This document shows positions 49,516-60,127 of a stretch of 64,000 nt of DNA, in pieces. The DNA comes from Phytopythium helicoides. Lineage: Eukaryota; Oomycota; Peronosporomycetes; Pythiales; Pythiaceae. The stretch is from positions 806,001 through 870,000 of the forward strand of contig JANFNE010000020.1 of NCBI GenBank assembly GCA_024867545.1, read 5' to 3'. The notes beneath the pieces are model-generated. The model was not told the origin of the DNA, made no database searches, and worked only from the letters and a program-made list of their open reading frames with translations. The position numbers and the translations under genes were made by a program. The first letter of the stretch is position 1, and every line of letters starts with the position of its first letter.

Positions 49516-51867
49516 ATGTTCACCTCGTGGCTCGTTCCGCTCGTGGCGGCTGCGATTGGACTTTTGTCGGGCCCCCGACTTGCTGCCGCCGATCAATGGG
49601 ATGCCCAGGCCGACGCCATCATGGCCAACTTTACGGTCGGAGATATCGTCGGTCAGATGACTCTGATCGCCATCTACGGAATTGTGAACCGCACCAAAGA
49701 ACTCGACGACGCCATGGTACTGGGGTACGCCAAGCTCAAGGCTGGAGCCTATCTCGGTGCGGCACTCTCTACTGTTTCGTACACGAACGAAAGTGGGGTC
49801 TACGCTTGGACTGCTGAGCAATTTCGAGACGCTGTGACGCGGATCCAACAGATCTCGATGAATGAGAATGGCGGTCATCCAATCGTCTACGGTCTCGATT
49901 CCACGCATGGAGCTACCCTCATCCGCGGCGCTGTGTCGTTTGGTCAGCAAATTAACGGAGCGGCGTCTTTCAACCCGGACTTGGTCTACAAGATGGGCGA
50001 AGTCACGGCAAGAGACACTCTGGCAGCCGGGATTACGTGGGCGTACAGTCCAATGCTCGAGATCTCATCAAACCCACTATGGCCACGTACCTACGAGACG
50101 TTTGGTGAAGACCCGTACACGGTCTCGGTCATGGGTGACGCAATCATCCGTGGTCTCCAGAGCAACAATATCACCTCCGCCTGCATGAAGCACTTCATTG
50201 CGTATTCGAAGACACCAACAGGTCATGACACAGAAGATGTCACAATCAGCGATTTTGATTTGCTCAACTATTATGCGCCACCATTTATCGCTGCAATTGC
50301 AGCGGGAGTAGACACCACGATGGAAAACTACATTTCGGTGAATGGTGTACCGACGATCGAGAACACGCGTTTCTTTTCGACTCTGCTGCGAAATGATATG
50401 GGGTTCGAGGGGATGGCTGTGTCCGATTTCGCTGAAGTGAACGCGATGGAAAGCTTCCACCGCACGGCACGGACGGACGCTGAAGCGACCAAGTTCGCCC
50501 TCGAACGCACTTCTCTCGACATGAGTATGGTTGGCTTTGGCACCACGTTTACTACTGGGGCATTGGCTCTCGTTGAAGCTGAACCTTCAATTCTTGATCG
50601 CTTGAAGACGTCTGTGCGTCGCATTGTCAAGATGAAGCTCAAGATGGGACTCTACGACAATCCTGTTCCTGGCGAGGAGTACCTCAGTATGATTGGCGAT
50701 GCGGACGACGTTGCGGCTGCTCTAGAGCTCGCCCGTGAATCAATCGTGTTGCTGCAGAACAACGACAGCACACTTCCACTAGAAAATGGCACATCTGTCT
50801 TCCTGACGGGTTTCTCGGCTGACAACATTGGATACCAGTGCGGTGGGTGGACCGTCACTGGCAGTGGTGTTCCAGGAAAGTCAAACTTTCTGCATGGCGT
50901 GTCGGTGAAAGACGGACTTGAAGCGATTGCAGGCAACTCGAGTGTGACCTACTTTAACGGTCTCTACGTCAACGGCTCGTACTCGGATGACGATTTGGCT
51001 ACTGCCAAGAAACTTGCTGCGCAGTCTGAGTACACCATCGCGGTTATTGGTGAGGAGACCTACGTGGAAAAGACCGGAGATATTGACAACCTGGACCTGC
51101 CTGCCGGACAAATTGAATATGTCAAGGAGCTGGCATCAACGGGGACCAAGGTGATCCTGGTGCTCTTCGAGGGCCGTCCGCGACTTCTCAATGGACTCAC
51201 CGAGCACGTCTACGCTGTGATCAACGGTTTGCTTGCTTGTGAGCTCGGTGGACAAGCCGTCGCAGAGATCATCTACGGAAAGGTAAACCCGAGTGGCCGT
51301 ATGCCGATCACATACCCAAAGGACTCGGGGAATGTCGCCATCCCCTACAACCACCGCGTGACCACGCAGTGTGCGTCGGGTGACTACTGCGAGATGCAGT
51401 GGGACTTTGGTCACGGACTCAGCTACACGACGTTCAACTACTCCAACTTGACGCTCAGCACCTACAACGTGACGTCTAGTTCGGACTCGATCGATGTGTC
51501 TGTCACCGTGACAAACTCTGGATCGATGGGTGGCAAGGAGACCGTGATGCTGTTCCTCACGCAACCGTACCGTTCGTTCTCGGTCCCGGAGGTCAAGATG
51601 CTCAAGAAGTTCACCAAGATTTATCTAGACGCTGGTGCATCCACGGTTGTCAACTTCTCGTTGACCTACAAGGACTGGAGCGTGTACTACCCGCAGATCG
51701 GCAGTGGCTTCAAGCTCGTGGCCGAAGACGCGGACTACGTCATCGCCGTCAAGCCCGAGACCGACTGCGATGTGTACAACTCGACCGCGATCAACAATCC
51801 TTTGTGTGCGACGTTCACGCTGAACACGGGTGAGTATCCATTCGGGTCCATTGCTGAGGTGCAATGA
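49516..51867 (+). CDS. Secreted family-3 glycoside hydrolase (beta-glucosidase type), intact copy 1
   Basis: A 783-aa intronless frame. The N-terminus MFTSWLVPLVAAAIGLLSGP is a signal peptide ending near LAAADQWD. GH3 landmarks are GHPIVYGLDSTHGATL, ETFGEDPYTVSVMGDAIIRG, the substrate-binding KHFIAYS, and GFEGMAVSDFAEV with the nucleophile Asp at residue 304. The second domain contains LARESIVLLQNNDSTLPLEN, and the C-terminal fibronectin-III-like domain contains FGHGLSYTTFNYS. Known GH3 enzymes release glucose or xylose from oligosaccharides, so a role in plant-wall sugar use is plausible. It is paired with a convergent LPP tail at 52468-52700 and has close paralogs at 57776 and, deleted, at 40906. 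Confidence 0.95.
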   Translation: MFTSWLVPLVAAAIGLLSGPRLAAADQWDAQADAIMANFTVGDIVGQMTLIAIYGIVNRTKELDDAMVLGYAKLKAGAYLGAALSTVSYTNESGVYAWTAEQFRDAVTRIQQISMNENGGHPIVYGLDSTHGATLIRGAVSFGQQINGAASFNPDLVYKMGEVTARDTLAAGITWAYSPMLEISSNPLWPRTYETFGEDPYTVSVMGDAIIRGLQSNNITSACMKHFIAYSKTPTGHDTEDVTISDFDLLNYYAPPFIAAIAAGVDTTMENYISVNGVPTIENTRFFSTLLRNDMGFEGMAVSDFAEVNAMESFHRTARTDAEATKFALERTSLDMSMVGFGTTFTTGALALVEAEPSILDRLKTSVRRIVKMKLKMGLYDNPVPGEEYLSMIGDADDVAAALELARESIVLLQNNDSTLPLENGTSVFLTGFSADNIGYQCGGWTVTGSGVPGKSNFLHGVSVKDGLEAIAGNSSVTYFNGLYVNGSYSDDDLATAKKLAAQSEYTIAVIGEETYVEKTGDIDNLDLPAGQIEYVKELASTGTKVILVLFEGRPRLLNGLTEHVYAVINGLLACELGGQAVAEIIYGKVNPSGRMPITYPKDSGNVAIPYNHRVTTQCASGDYCEMQWDFGHGLSYTTFNYSNLTLSTYNVTSSSDSIDVSVTVTNSGSMGGKETVMLFLTQPYRSFSVPEVKMLKKFTKIYLDAGASTVVNFSLTYKDWSVYYPQIGSGFKLVAEDADYVIAVKPETDCDVYNSTAINNPLCATFTLNTGEYPFGSIAEVQ

Positions 51868-52467
51868 TTGTCATGGCATGATGTCAAGCAGTAGATCACG
51901 TTGACGTTGAAGTCGCTTCAGTTCCGTATCCTTCATAAATTCTCAACTATCATTTTGTGGTTTTCAGTGCGCTTGATTTATCAAAAATTCAACTGAATGC
52001 TGGGAGAATCGTCCGAGGGTTCATGATATTTCGCTTTGAGTGGATCTGTTCACTCAGCGTTGTACTGGACCGAACGGCTGGGCTTCCTAAATCTATATAG
52101 TCACCGATAATTTCTCCGCGTTTTGCTGAGTATAGGACAGCTGTATTTCAATTTGACTTGCGAGCGCTTGAATAAAGTTGTCTGAACCGGGCGCGCACCA
52201 CACAAGAAAAAAAATGCACAAGATGAGAACAAGGCCATTCAAAATGTACAGAATTGGTTGAGAGCGGACTTTTGCTGGCAGGCATCTTACCATCGAGTAT
52301 GAAAAGTGTACGAAAAACACAAAAATGGGAAATGTCCAAAGACACCAAAACTGAGGACCCAGAATGTACTTTCGTAGCTACAACAAAATGAGCTAGTGCT
52401 CTGGACATATTTCTCGCTGCATACCGATTTGAACAGAGCCACTCATTCGTCGCAGGCAAAATCAACC
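51868..52467. other. Convergent 3' region between GH3 and the LPP tail
   Basis: No gene is seen. The sequence is nearly identical to 60128-60727. The small minus-strand frames in it are conserved only because the DNA is duplicated. Confidence 0.55.
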
Positions 52468-52700
52468 TCAGGACTCGCCGACTTGCACCACCCATTGAGC
52501 CGACGTAACCTGCGATTTCTCTCCGTTCTCATGTGTTCGGGATAACACGGCGACAGTTTCACCCTCCCGCAGCTTCACCTGCAATCCATACGCCACAACC
52601 AACGGTTTGATCATGAAAGATGTCACAACAAGCAATATAAACTAAACAAACCTTCTGACGCTCGCTCAACTCCTCGCGAGTAATACCAGCCGCATCCCAG
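52468..52700 (-). pseudogene. LPP 3' fragment (last exon plus end of exon 4)
   Basis: Matches the minus-strand LPP gene at 60728-60960: a final exon ending QWVVQVGES, the last intron, and the end of exon 4 (AGITREELSERQ). At 52700, within the codons for WDAAG, the homology stops and unrelated sequence leads into R1 copy 3. No upstream exons follow. It is a broken remnant created by the rearrangement. Confidence 0.9.
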
Positions 52701-52769
52701 CCACTCAGGCCTCTTTCTTTATTCTTCGAATTTGGTGCAATATCTTTGCTCGGCTTTTGTTGTTAGCCC

Positions 52770-53558
52770 GAGGCCCTTCGGTGTTCAAAAGCAGGTGCTC
52801 AACGCTCCATACCGCTTGCTTGGATTTCCACAAACTACACCTACTTCTGCGGTGCTATGTATGGCGTTGTCTTGGCCAACACGATAAGGTGCTTATTTCT
52901 TCGACAACACAATGCGTTGGCTTGAATTGCTGCAAATACCCTTGCGTCAAGGGTTCGATGACAATTTCGTGGAGCGATCTTACACAGTGTGAGACCGCTC
53001 AACGAAAATGATCGCAATAGAGCCTCATAACAATGTCCGATCGAGTGAGGACATGTAGACGGTCGATCCCACACATCCTATCGGTATGTAGCTACTTTCG
53101 ATTACCACACATACGTCGCCTCCACCACTGCTCGAAAATATAAACTGTACTCGTGGCCTCTCTGTCCTACTGGCCGTTGTGACGCTATTCACGATGTACA
53201 TGCCACCGAACGCTTCACTGCTGCTGCTGTCAGCGCATCTACTCACCGCTCCAACTACATTTAACCACACGCCATCACCTGTAACGATTCCAACAAGACT
53301 TCACCTCACTTCACCACCACTCATTCTGTGAACTCCAGACATTACCACCATGCTTCTTCCAATCTAACGCAAGCTACCGCCCGACTCTGAGATGACTCTG
53401 ACACTATGATACCAATCACGAGAACATAGGACGCCACAGATTACCAAGATCGTCCATGCCGTGCTCGCAGAGCTTGCGCTACCAAAGATCACGACCTCTC
53501 CAGCAGTGTGGAATATCCCGATACACATCACGCCGCCAAAACCAGTCGTACATGCATG
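52770..53558 (-). repeat. R1 repeat, copy 3
   Basis: Same orientation as copy 1, offset 8,292 bp. The match ends sharply at the CATGCATG at 53551-53558; beyond it copies 1 and 3 differ. The start is blurred over about 10 bp (GCGAGGTCCCTC versus CCGAGGCCCTTC). Confidence 0.8.
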
Positions 53559-53779
53559 AGCACACTCTGTTCAGTGCACCCAGCGAGATGTGATCATGGA
53601 GGCAAAAAATATTCAGTGTCAGTATTGTAAAATCCGTTCTGCACGATTCGTGACCAAATATATGCCGCAAAACCAAAAATCGGCAAGCACATCAGTTCGC
53701 CCAGAATACACTATTGCTTGCTTGAAGATCGTGCGCTAAGCCAACTCAGCACTTGCCTCGGCTCTAGTGGATTGTTTAT

Positions 53780-55050
53780 ATGAGTGTGAAGCCGAACATG
53801 AAACAGGATGAAAGCGCGCTCCAGCGCTTTGTGCACACCACACGCGCGTTTGAGTTCCTCGCGTCCGCGGCAGTACTCATTGTAGCGAATATGATCAGCC
53901 ATATCGACGTGCATCGTCGTACGAAGCTCGCGGTTGATATATTTGCTGGCTCACATTATTCTGAACAACGGCCGCTTTTGTACTAATGTCAGGTGCAATT
54001 CCGAGAATCAAGATCCAGATTAACTCCACAACGACCTATTGGGCACTTGACCCATCGATCAACCAGGAAAAGCTAAATCAGCAAGGTGAGTTTGATATGT
54101 TTGCCCACGGCTACAGAAGGAGACGACCCCATAAACTTGTGTATTACGCAGTACCAATGTGGAGCGTTATTGTTGGTGGATTGCTGCTTCCCATCATCGT
54201 CAACCTACTCATGAATTATGTTGTTCCACGATGTCGGTACATCGTAGAAGTTAAACGAGATACTCGCGACTTTCTCTTGAGTCTTCTACAGGCGATCGCT
54301 CTATCACAAGTGCTCACGGAGTTCATCAAGAACCAGATTGGTCGCTTTCGCCCATCGTTCCACGACATGTGTGGCTGGAAATATGATGTTGTGTGGGATG
54401 GCGTAACCAACCTGTGCACCAACTCTGCTGGAGAGAAGGAGGGCCGCAAGAGTTTTCCGTCCGGTCATTCGTCCTTCGCGTGGGCTACAATGCTGCTTCT
54501 GACTGTACGAGTGTATTTTCTGTGTTTGTTTGGTGACTTCACCGTCGTTTTACTATCAACATTTTGTTTACTAGCTTTATTTACTCGGCCGCTCGCGTTT
54601 GAGCGTCATCAATCGAGGAGAAATGACGACGTATAGAAGGCGAATAACACTGGAGCTGTTTGTTTGCTTTCTCCCAGTGCTGATTGCAACTTGGGTCGCC
54701 ATCACGCGGTCAGTTGATAATTGGCACCACTACAGCGACATTCTCGGCGGCAGCATCATCGGCGCTGTGTCTGCATGCGTTGCCTACGACTACAACTACG
54801 GATCCGTGTTCAGTTGGGATGCGGCTGGTATTACTCGCGAGGAGTTGAGCGAGCGTCAGAAGGTTTACTCTGTTGATTCGCTTGCTTTGACTCATAATCT
54901 AATCTTTGGCTCTGGCGTGCGTACGGGTTGCAGGTAAAGCTTCGAGACCGCCAAATTGTCGCCGTATCGTCCCGGACGCATGAGAACGGAGAGAAATCGC
55001 AGGTTGCGTCAACTCAGTGGGTGGTGCAAGTCGGCGAGCCCAAAGATTGA
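53780..55050 (+). CDS. Lipid phosphate phosphatase, PAP2 superfamily (LPP copy 1)
   Basis: Five exons (53780-53918, 53993-54085, 54152-54504, 54575-54862, 54934-55050; 139, 93, 353, 288 and 117 nt) give 329 aa. Exons 2-4 have exactly the same size in all full paralogs here. The three catalytic motifs are present: KNQIGRFRP, FPSGHSSFAW and TRSVDNWHHYSDI. Several hydrophobic segments (for example VLIVANMIS and VIVGGLLLPIIVNLL) predict a multi-pass membrane protein. Family members dephosphorylate phosphatidic acid and related lipids at the membrane. The gene lies in tandem with LPP copy 2, 310 bp away. Confidence 0.93.
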
Positions 55051-55359
55051 GTTTCATTAGTTAGCATGAATTTAGCTCTATATCTCCAGCGATTGATAAA
55101 TGAGCCTGATATGCCCAGAGCCCAAGCTCATTCCGTGGGTGGAGAGTGATAACTTGCTGCAGATGCTCCCACCGTTCGGTGGGGCTGTGATGATGACCCT
55201 ACGGTACAGTTCATTTCAACTTTCTGCCCTCGACTAAAGCCATCTGTGCGCGGCCGTCTGTCTGTGACAACGATACGATCTTTCCCACTCCGCATCGTAG
55301 GATTGGCAGCCTTTATATTCACATACCTCTCTTGATAAACTATTCACAATTCAGAATCA

Positions 55360-57016
55360 ATGCCCTCTACAACATCTAGCAATATCCTCCTAAAATGCAT
55401 GTTACTGGATTCCCATTGCTGGCCGGTCTCTCCTCCCCCGGCTGGTGGCCAAGCCAACATGACGGGGGGAGGTAGCCAGCAGGGGGGAATGGCGCGCTTC
55501 CGGCCGTTCATAGACCCGCCCGGCGCCCCGCGGTTCCCCGCCGAGGCTCCGCTGCTAGTCGACGCCTCGCTCTCGGACGCCGACACGCTCGACTCGGACG
55601 AGTTGTCGCCCCAGATGAACGACCACCCGCCCAAAATCATCGAGCGGGCGACGACCTCGCGCGTGCACGACGGGCGGTGGATGCGCGTCGTGCACCAGCT
55701 GCGCGTGGCCGAGTTCGCCATTTCGGCCGCCATGATGGCCGGCGCGCTCGTGTTCGCGCTCATCGACGTGCATGAGAGTTCGTGAATTTTGTTGGGTTTT
55801 GGGAAAATGGGGGCAAAAGGAAATCTAAGGGAAACTCTTGGGAATGTGTTGCAGGGGAAATTCCATACATCAAGGTCAAGCTGAGCACCAATGAGACCTA
55901 CTACGCGCTGGACCCGAGCATCAACCAGACCAAGCTCGCAGAGCAGGGTGCGAACAATCTACTCTTGGGTTTCTTTCCACACTCACAGATCTTTTTTACA
56001 TGGGAGACTGACGTGAACGGTGGAATGCTAGTCCCCATGATGACGCTGGTCATTGTCGGCGCGGTGGTGCCGATCGCGGTCAACTTGGTGATCAACTACG
56101 TGCTTCCACGCTTTTCGCGCATTACGGTCGAGCGCCACGACACGCGCGACTTCCTGCTGAGTCTGCTGCAGTCCGTGTCGCTGGGCCAACTCCTGACGCA
56201 TTTCATCAAGAACCAGACAGGACGCTTCCGCCCGTCCTTCTACGACATGTGTGGGTGGCAATTTGACGCCGACTGGGACGGTCGCGCAAACCTGTGCACG
56301 GACTCAAAGCATGAGCAAGAGGGGCGAAAGAGCTTCCCGTCCGGCCATTCCTCATACGCATGGTCAACGATGCTGGTGCTGACGGTTAGATGCTCTGGCT
56401 TGCTTTACGATTGGCAAATTCGACTATGAGCTAACTCGTAACACTTGTTCCAGCTCTACTTGCTCGGTCGCGCGCGCTTGAATGCCGCAAACCGTGGGGA
56501 AAGCATCGCTCGTGGAAGCAAGAAAAGCTTCAAGCTTTTCCTATGCTTCGCCCCGCTTCTTGTGGCGTCGTGGGTCGCTATCACTCGCTCCGTCGATAAC
56601 TGGCACCACTACAGCGACATCCTTGCTGGCAGTATCATCGGTGCTGTCTCGGCATGTGTGGGCTACTTCCACAACTACGGGTCCGTCTTCAGCCGAGACA
56701 TGGCGGGGTCGACGCGTGAGGAAATCTGTCGCCGCTACCGGGTGAGCTTACTGGCAGATGCGCTGCATTCAGTGATAACCGGCTAACTTCTCACAGCATG
56801 GACAGAAAAAACTCCTGGAGTCGTCTAGCAGCAGCGGAACGGTTGGGTCGCAAGACGAACTCCCTCACTCGCGCATCACCGGCGATTACTCGCTCAGCTA
56901 CACTGCCAGAAGCCGCCCCGAGCCGTCTATAGGTAAGCTTGAGCGGTTATGGTTGTATCGCGGAATGGCATGCTTACACACATTAATGCTTGCTATCAAC
57001 AGGCATCCTGGTCTGA
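55360..57016 (+). CDS. Lipid phosphate phosphatase, PAP2 superfamily (LPP copy 2)
   Basis: Six exons: 55360-55777, 55855-55947, 56032-56384, 56454-56741, 56797-56932, and a tiny last one at 57003-57016. About 433 aa. The N-terminal extension is long and Pro/Gly/Ser/Asp-rich (MTGGGSQQGGMARFRPF at the alternative start 55459). Motifs KNQTGRFRP, FPSGHSSYAW and TRSVDNWHHYSDI are intact. The intron 55948-56031 is 84 bp and open in frame, so an unspliced form would simply be longer; paralogs support splicing. The 3' end is inferred; the frame would otherwise run on to about 57,124. The longer tail (HGQKKLLESSSSSGTVGS) differs from the other copies. Confidence 0.88.
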
Positions 57017-57775
57017 AGCGCCCACTCTTTGGTGTCTTTCGTATTGCAGTATCTATTCACCGAGCTACGGCCATGTCGAGGAGAGAAGGCGTCGCGCTCT
57101 TTGCAGAAATACAAGCTATTTGATTTCCAAACCCGCGTGGTTCTTTAGTACTGCAAGACAGATCGTAGCGTGTGATGTGTTCAGCATCGCTATGCACAGC
57201 TTGAAGTAACTTCAGCTATGCCCACGAATCAATCCACCAAGGGATCGTTTCGGAGCTTTTGCCCTTCGCTATGACTCACCATCACTGTGGGGTCACGAGA
57301 TCGGTGATGTATTGATCAGGCCAAGGGTCGTAACAATGACAGTATTGTCAACAAATCCCTGGGTTTCAATCCGCACTATTGACGTTGGGAGTTGTCGTAC
57401 CTCACAGCAAAGATGCACGTTGTTGCAGAAGAACCTGTCGTTACCATTCCTCAAGGTTGGAGCATCATCAATATCGTAGGTATGATGATGCTACAAGATG
57501 TGTGCTGCATGGCGCGCTGGTTGAAGTTTAATTCTGAAATCAAGTAGAGTGCTACAGTAGACACATGAGCGCCTTCAGCAGCAAAGCAATGCCAACCGAA
57601 CCACCTTGCCTTAGAGAGGTGGTTTCCTCCATGAGCCTTTGGTTGCAAGATAGTCGGGATCGTTGTTCAGCTATTGCATTCGCGCGCCACCTTTGTGTTA
57701 TCTTTCATTCTTCATTTCACCGCCTCGACAGCAGCTCACAAGAAGAACAAGGCACCCTTCAGCAAGTCATCATCC
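57017..57775. other. Intergenic region upstream of GH3 copy 2
   Basis: No gene is recognised. The first part is the 3' side of LPP copy 2, the last part the GH3 promoter. It resembles the right-arm GH3 upstream region only over about the last 80 bp. Confidence 0.5.
57701..57720 (+). promoter_or_regulatory. Initiator-like stretch of GH3 copy 2
   Basis: TCTTTCATTCTTCATTTCAC, the same type as at 49448-49472 and at the same distance (about 56-76 bp) from the ATG. Shared position and sequence support a conserved core promoter. Confidence 0.5.
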
Positions 57776-60127
57776 ATGTTCACTTCTTGGCTCGTCCCGC
57801 TCGTGGCGGCTACGGTTGGGCTTGTGCTGCATCCCCAGCTTGCTGCCGCCGATCAGTGGGATGCCCAGATCGACGCCATCATGGCCAACTTTACGACTGA
57901 AGATATCGTCGGTCAGATGACTCAGATCGCCATCTACGGAATTGTGGATAGCAACAACGAGCTCGACGATGACAGCGTACTAACGTATGCCAAGCTTAAG
58001 GTCGGCTCCTATCTTGGGGCGGCACTCTCTTCTGCTACGTACACGAACGAAAGTGGTGTCTACGCGTGGACTGCTGAGCAATTTCGAGACACTGTGACGC
58101 GGATCCAACAGATCGCGATGGAGGAGAATGATGGTCATCCAATCGTCTATGGTCTCGATTCCGTGCATGGAGCTACCCTCATCCGCGGCGCTGTGTTGTT
58201 TGGTCAGCAAATCAACGGGGCGGCGTCTTTCAACCCGGACTTGGTGTACAAGATGGGCGAAGTCACGGCAAGAGACACCCTGGCTGCTGGAATCACTTGG
58301 ATTTTTGGTCCGATTCTCGAAATCGCATCGAACCCGCTATGGCCACGTACGTACGAGACGTTTGGTGAAGATCCATACACGGTCTCCGTCATGGCTGACG
58401 CAGTCATCCGTGGTCTTCAGAGCAACAATATCACCTCCGCCTGCATGAAGCACTTCATTGCGTATTCAAAGACACCAACAGGTCATGACAAATCAGACGT
58501 GACCATCAGCGATTTTGATCTGCTCAACTATTTTGCGCCACCATTTATCGCTGCAATTGCAGCGGGAGTAGACACCACGATGGAAAACTACATTTCGGTG
58601 AATGGTGTACCGACGATCGAGAGCACGCGTCTCTTTTCGACTCTGCTACGAAATGATATGGGGTTTGAGGGGATGGCTGTGTCCGATTTTGCTGAAGTGA
58701 ACGCGATGGAAAGCTTCCATCGCACGGCACGAACGGATGCAGAAGCGACCAAGTTCGCCCTCGAACGCACTTCTCTCGATATGAGTATGGTTGGCTTTGG
58801 CACCTCGTTTACGAATGGGACATTGGCTCTAGTTGAAGCTGAACCTTCAATTCTTGATCGCTTGAAAACGTCTGTGCGTCGCATCCTCAAGATGAAGCTC
58901 AAGATGGGACTCTATGACAATCCTGTTCCTGGCGAGGAGTATCTCAGCATGGTTGGCAATGAGGACGACGTTGCCGCTGCTCTAGAGCTCGCCCGTGAAT
59001 CAATCGTGTTGCTGCAGAACAACGACAGCACGCTTCCTCTAGAAAATGGCACGTCCGTCTTCCTGACGGGTTCTTCGGCTGACAACATTGGATACCAGTG
59101 CGGTGGGTGGACCGTCACTGGCAGCGGTGTTCCAGGAAAGTCAAACTTTCTGCATGGCGTATCGGTGAAGGACGGACTTGAAGCAATTGCAGGCAACTCG
59201 AGTGTGACCTACTTTAACGGTCTCTACGTCAACGGCTCGTACTCGGATGACGATTTGGCTACTGCCAAGAAACTTGCTGCGCAGTCTGAGTACACCATCG
59301 CGGTTATTGGTGAGGAGACCTACGTGGAAAAGACCGGAGATATCGACAACCTGGACCTGCCTGCCGGACAAATTGAGTATGTCAAGGAGCTGGCATCAAC
59401 GGGGACCAAGGTGATCCTGGTGCTCTTCGAGGGCCGTCCGCGACTTCTCAATGGACTCACCGAGCACGTCTACGCTGTGATCAACGGTTTGCTTGCTTGT
59501 GAGCTCGGTGGACAAGCCGTCGCAGAGATCATCTACGGAAAGGTAAACCCGAGTGGCCGCATGCCAATCACATACCCAAAGGACTCGGGGAATGTCGCCA
59601 TCCCCTACAACCACCGTGTGACCACGCAGTGTGCGTCGGGTGACTACTGCGAGATGCAGTGGGACTTTGGTCACGGACTCAGCTACACGACGTTCAACTA
59701 CTCCAACTTGACGCTCAGCACCTACAACGTGACGTCTAGTTCGGACTCGATCAATGTGTCTGTCACCGTGACAAACTCTGGATCGATGGGTGGCAAGGAG
59801 ACTGTGATGCTGTTCCTCACGCAACCGTACCGTTCGTTCTCGGTCCCGGAGGTCAAGATGCTCAAGAAGTTCACCAAGATTTATCTAGACGCTGGTGCAT
59901 CCACGGTCGTCAACTTCTCGCTGACCTACAAGGACTGGAGCGTGTACTACCCGCAGATCGGCAGTGGCTTCAAGCTTGTGGCCGAAGACACGGACTACGT
60001 CATCGCCATCAAGCCCGAGACCGACTGCGATGTGTACAACTCGACCGCGATCAACAATCCTTTGTGTGCGACGTTCACGCTGAACACGGGTGAGTATCCA
60101 TTCGGGTCCATTGCTGAGGTGCAATGA
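57776..60127 (+). CDS. Secreted family-3 glycoside hydrolase (beta-glucosidase type), intact copy 2
   Basis: A 783-aa frame, the same length as copy 1, with signal peptide MFTSWLVPLVAATVGLV, KHFIAYS and the nucleophile in GMAVSDF (Asp304). The first 250 residues differ from copy 1 at many sites (for example DSNNELDDDSVLTYAKLKVG versus NRTKELDDAMVLGYAKLKAG). The rest is almost identical. Such a break points to gene conversion or unequal crossing-over. The C-terminal domain is intact. It is followed by the convergent, full-length LPP copy 3. Confidence 0.95.
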   Translation: MFTSWLVPLVAATVGLVLHPQLAAADQWDAQIDAIMANFTTEDIVGQMTQIAIYGIVDSNNELDDDSVLTYAKLKVGSYLGAALSSATYTNESGVYAWTAEQFRDTVTRIQQIAMEENDGHPIVYGLDSVHGATLIRGAVLFGQQINGAASFNPDLVYKMGEVTARDTLAAGITWIFGPILEIASNPLWPRTYETFGEDPYTVSVMADAVIRGLQSNNITSACMKHFIAYSKTPTGHDKSDVTISDFDLLNYFAPPFIAAIAAGVDTTMENYISVNGVPTIESTRLFSTLLRNDMGFEGMAVSDFAEVNAMESFHRTARTDAEATKFALERTSLDMSMVGFGTSFTNGTLALVEAEPSILDRLKTSVRRILKMKLKMGLYDNPVPGEEYLSMVGNEDDVAAALELARESIVLLQNNDSTLPLENGTSVFLTGSSADNIGYQCGGWTVTGSGVPGKSNFLHGVSVKDGLEAIAGNSSVTYFNGLYVNGSYSDDDLATAKKLAAQSEYTIAVIGEETYVEKTGDIDNLDLPAGQIEYVKELASTGTKVILVLFEGRPRLLNGLTEHVYAVINGLLACELGGQAVAEIIYGKVNPSGRMPITYPKDSGNVAIPYNHRVTTQCASGDYCEMQWDFGHGLSYTTFNYSNLTLSTYNVTSSSDSINVSVTVTNSGSMGGKETVMLFLTQPYRSFSVPEVKMLKKFTKIYLDAGASTVVNFSLTYKDWSVYYPQIGSGFKLVAEDTDYVIAIKPETDCDVYNSTAINNPLCATFTLNTGEYPFGSIAEVQ

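Larger units (their letters stand above)
46903..51945 (+). repeat. Right arm of the large inverted repeat
   Basis: The mirror of 40825-45305. It carries R1 copy 2, the GH3 upstream region, and an intact GH3 gene, 566 bp longer than in the left arm. Near 46,920 a one-base difference from the left arm is visible. The arm stops about 80 bp after the GH3 stop codon. Confidence 0.9.
49516..52700 (+). repeat. Direct duplicated block, first copy (GH3 plus 3' flank plus LPP tail)
   Basis: It matches 57776-60960 with a constant offset of 8,260 bp. The match is weak to moderate in the first 800 bp and very high from about 50,200 to 52,700. It ends at 52700, where the LPP exon breaks into the R1-adjacent sequence. 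Confidence 0.85.

Noticed and set aside
52093..52495. Minus-strand frames repeated at 60353-60755
   Set aside because: They lie in the shared 3' flank of the GH3 genes and are identical through duplication, not through coding constraint.
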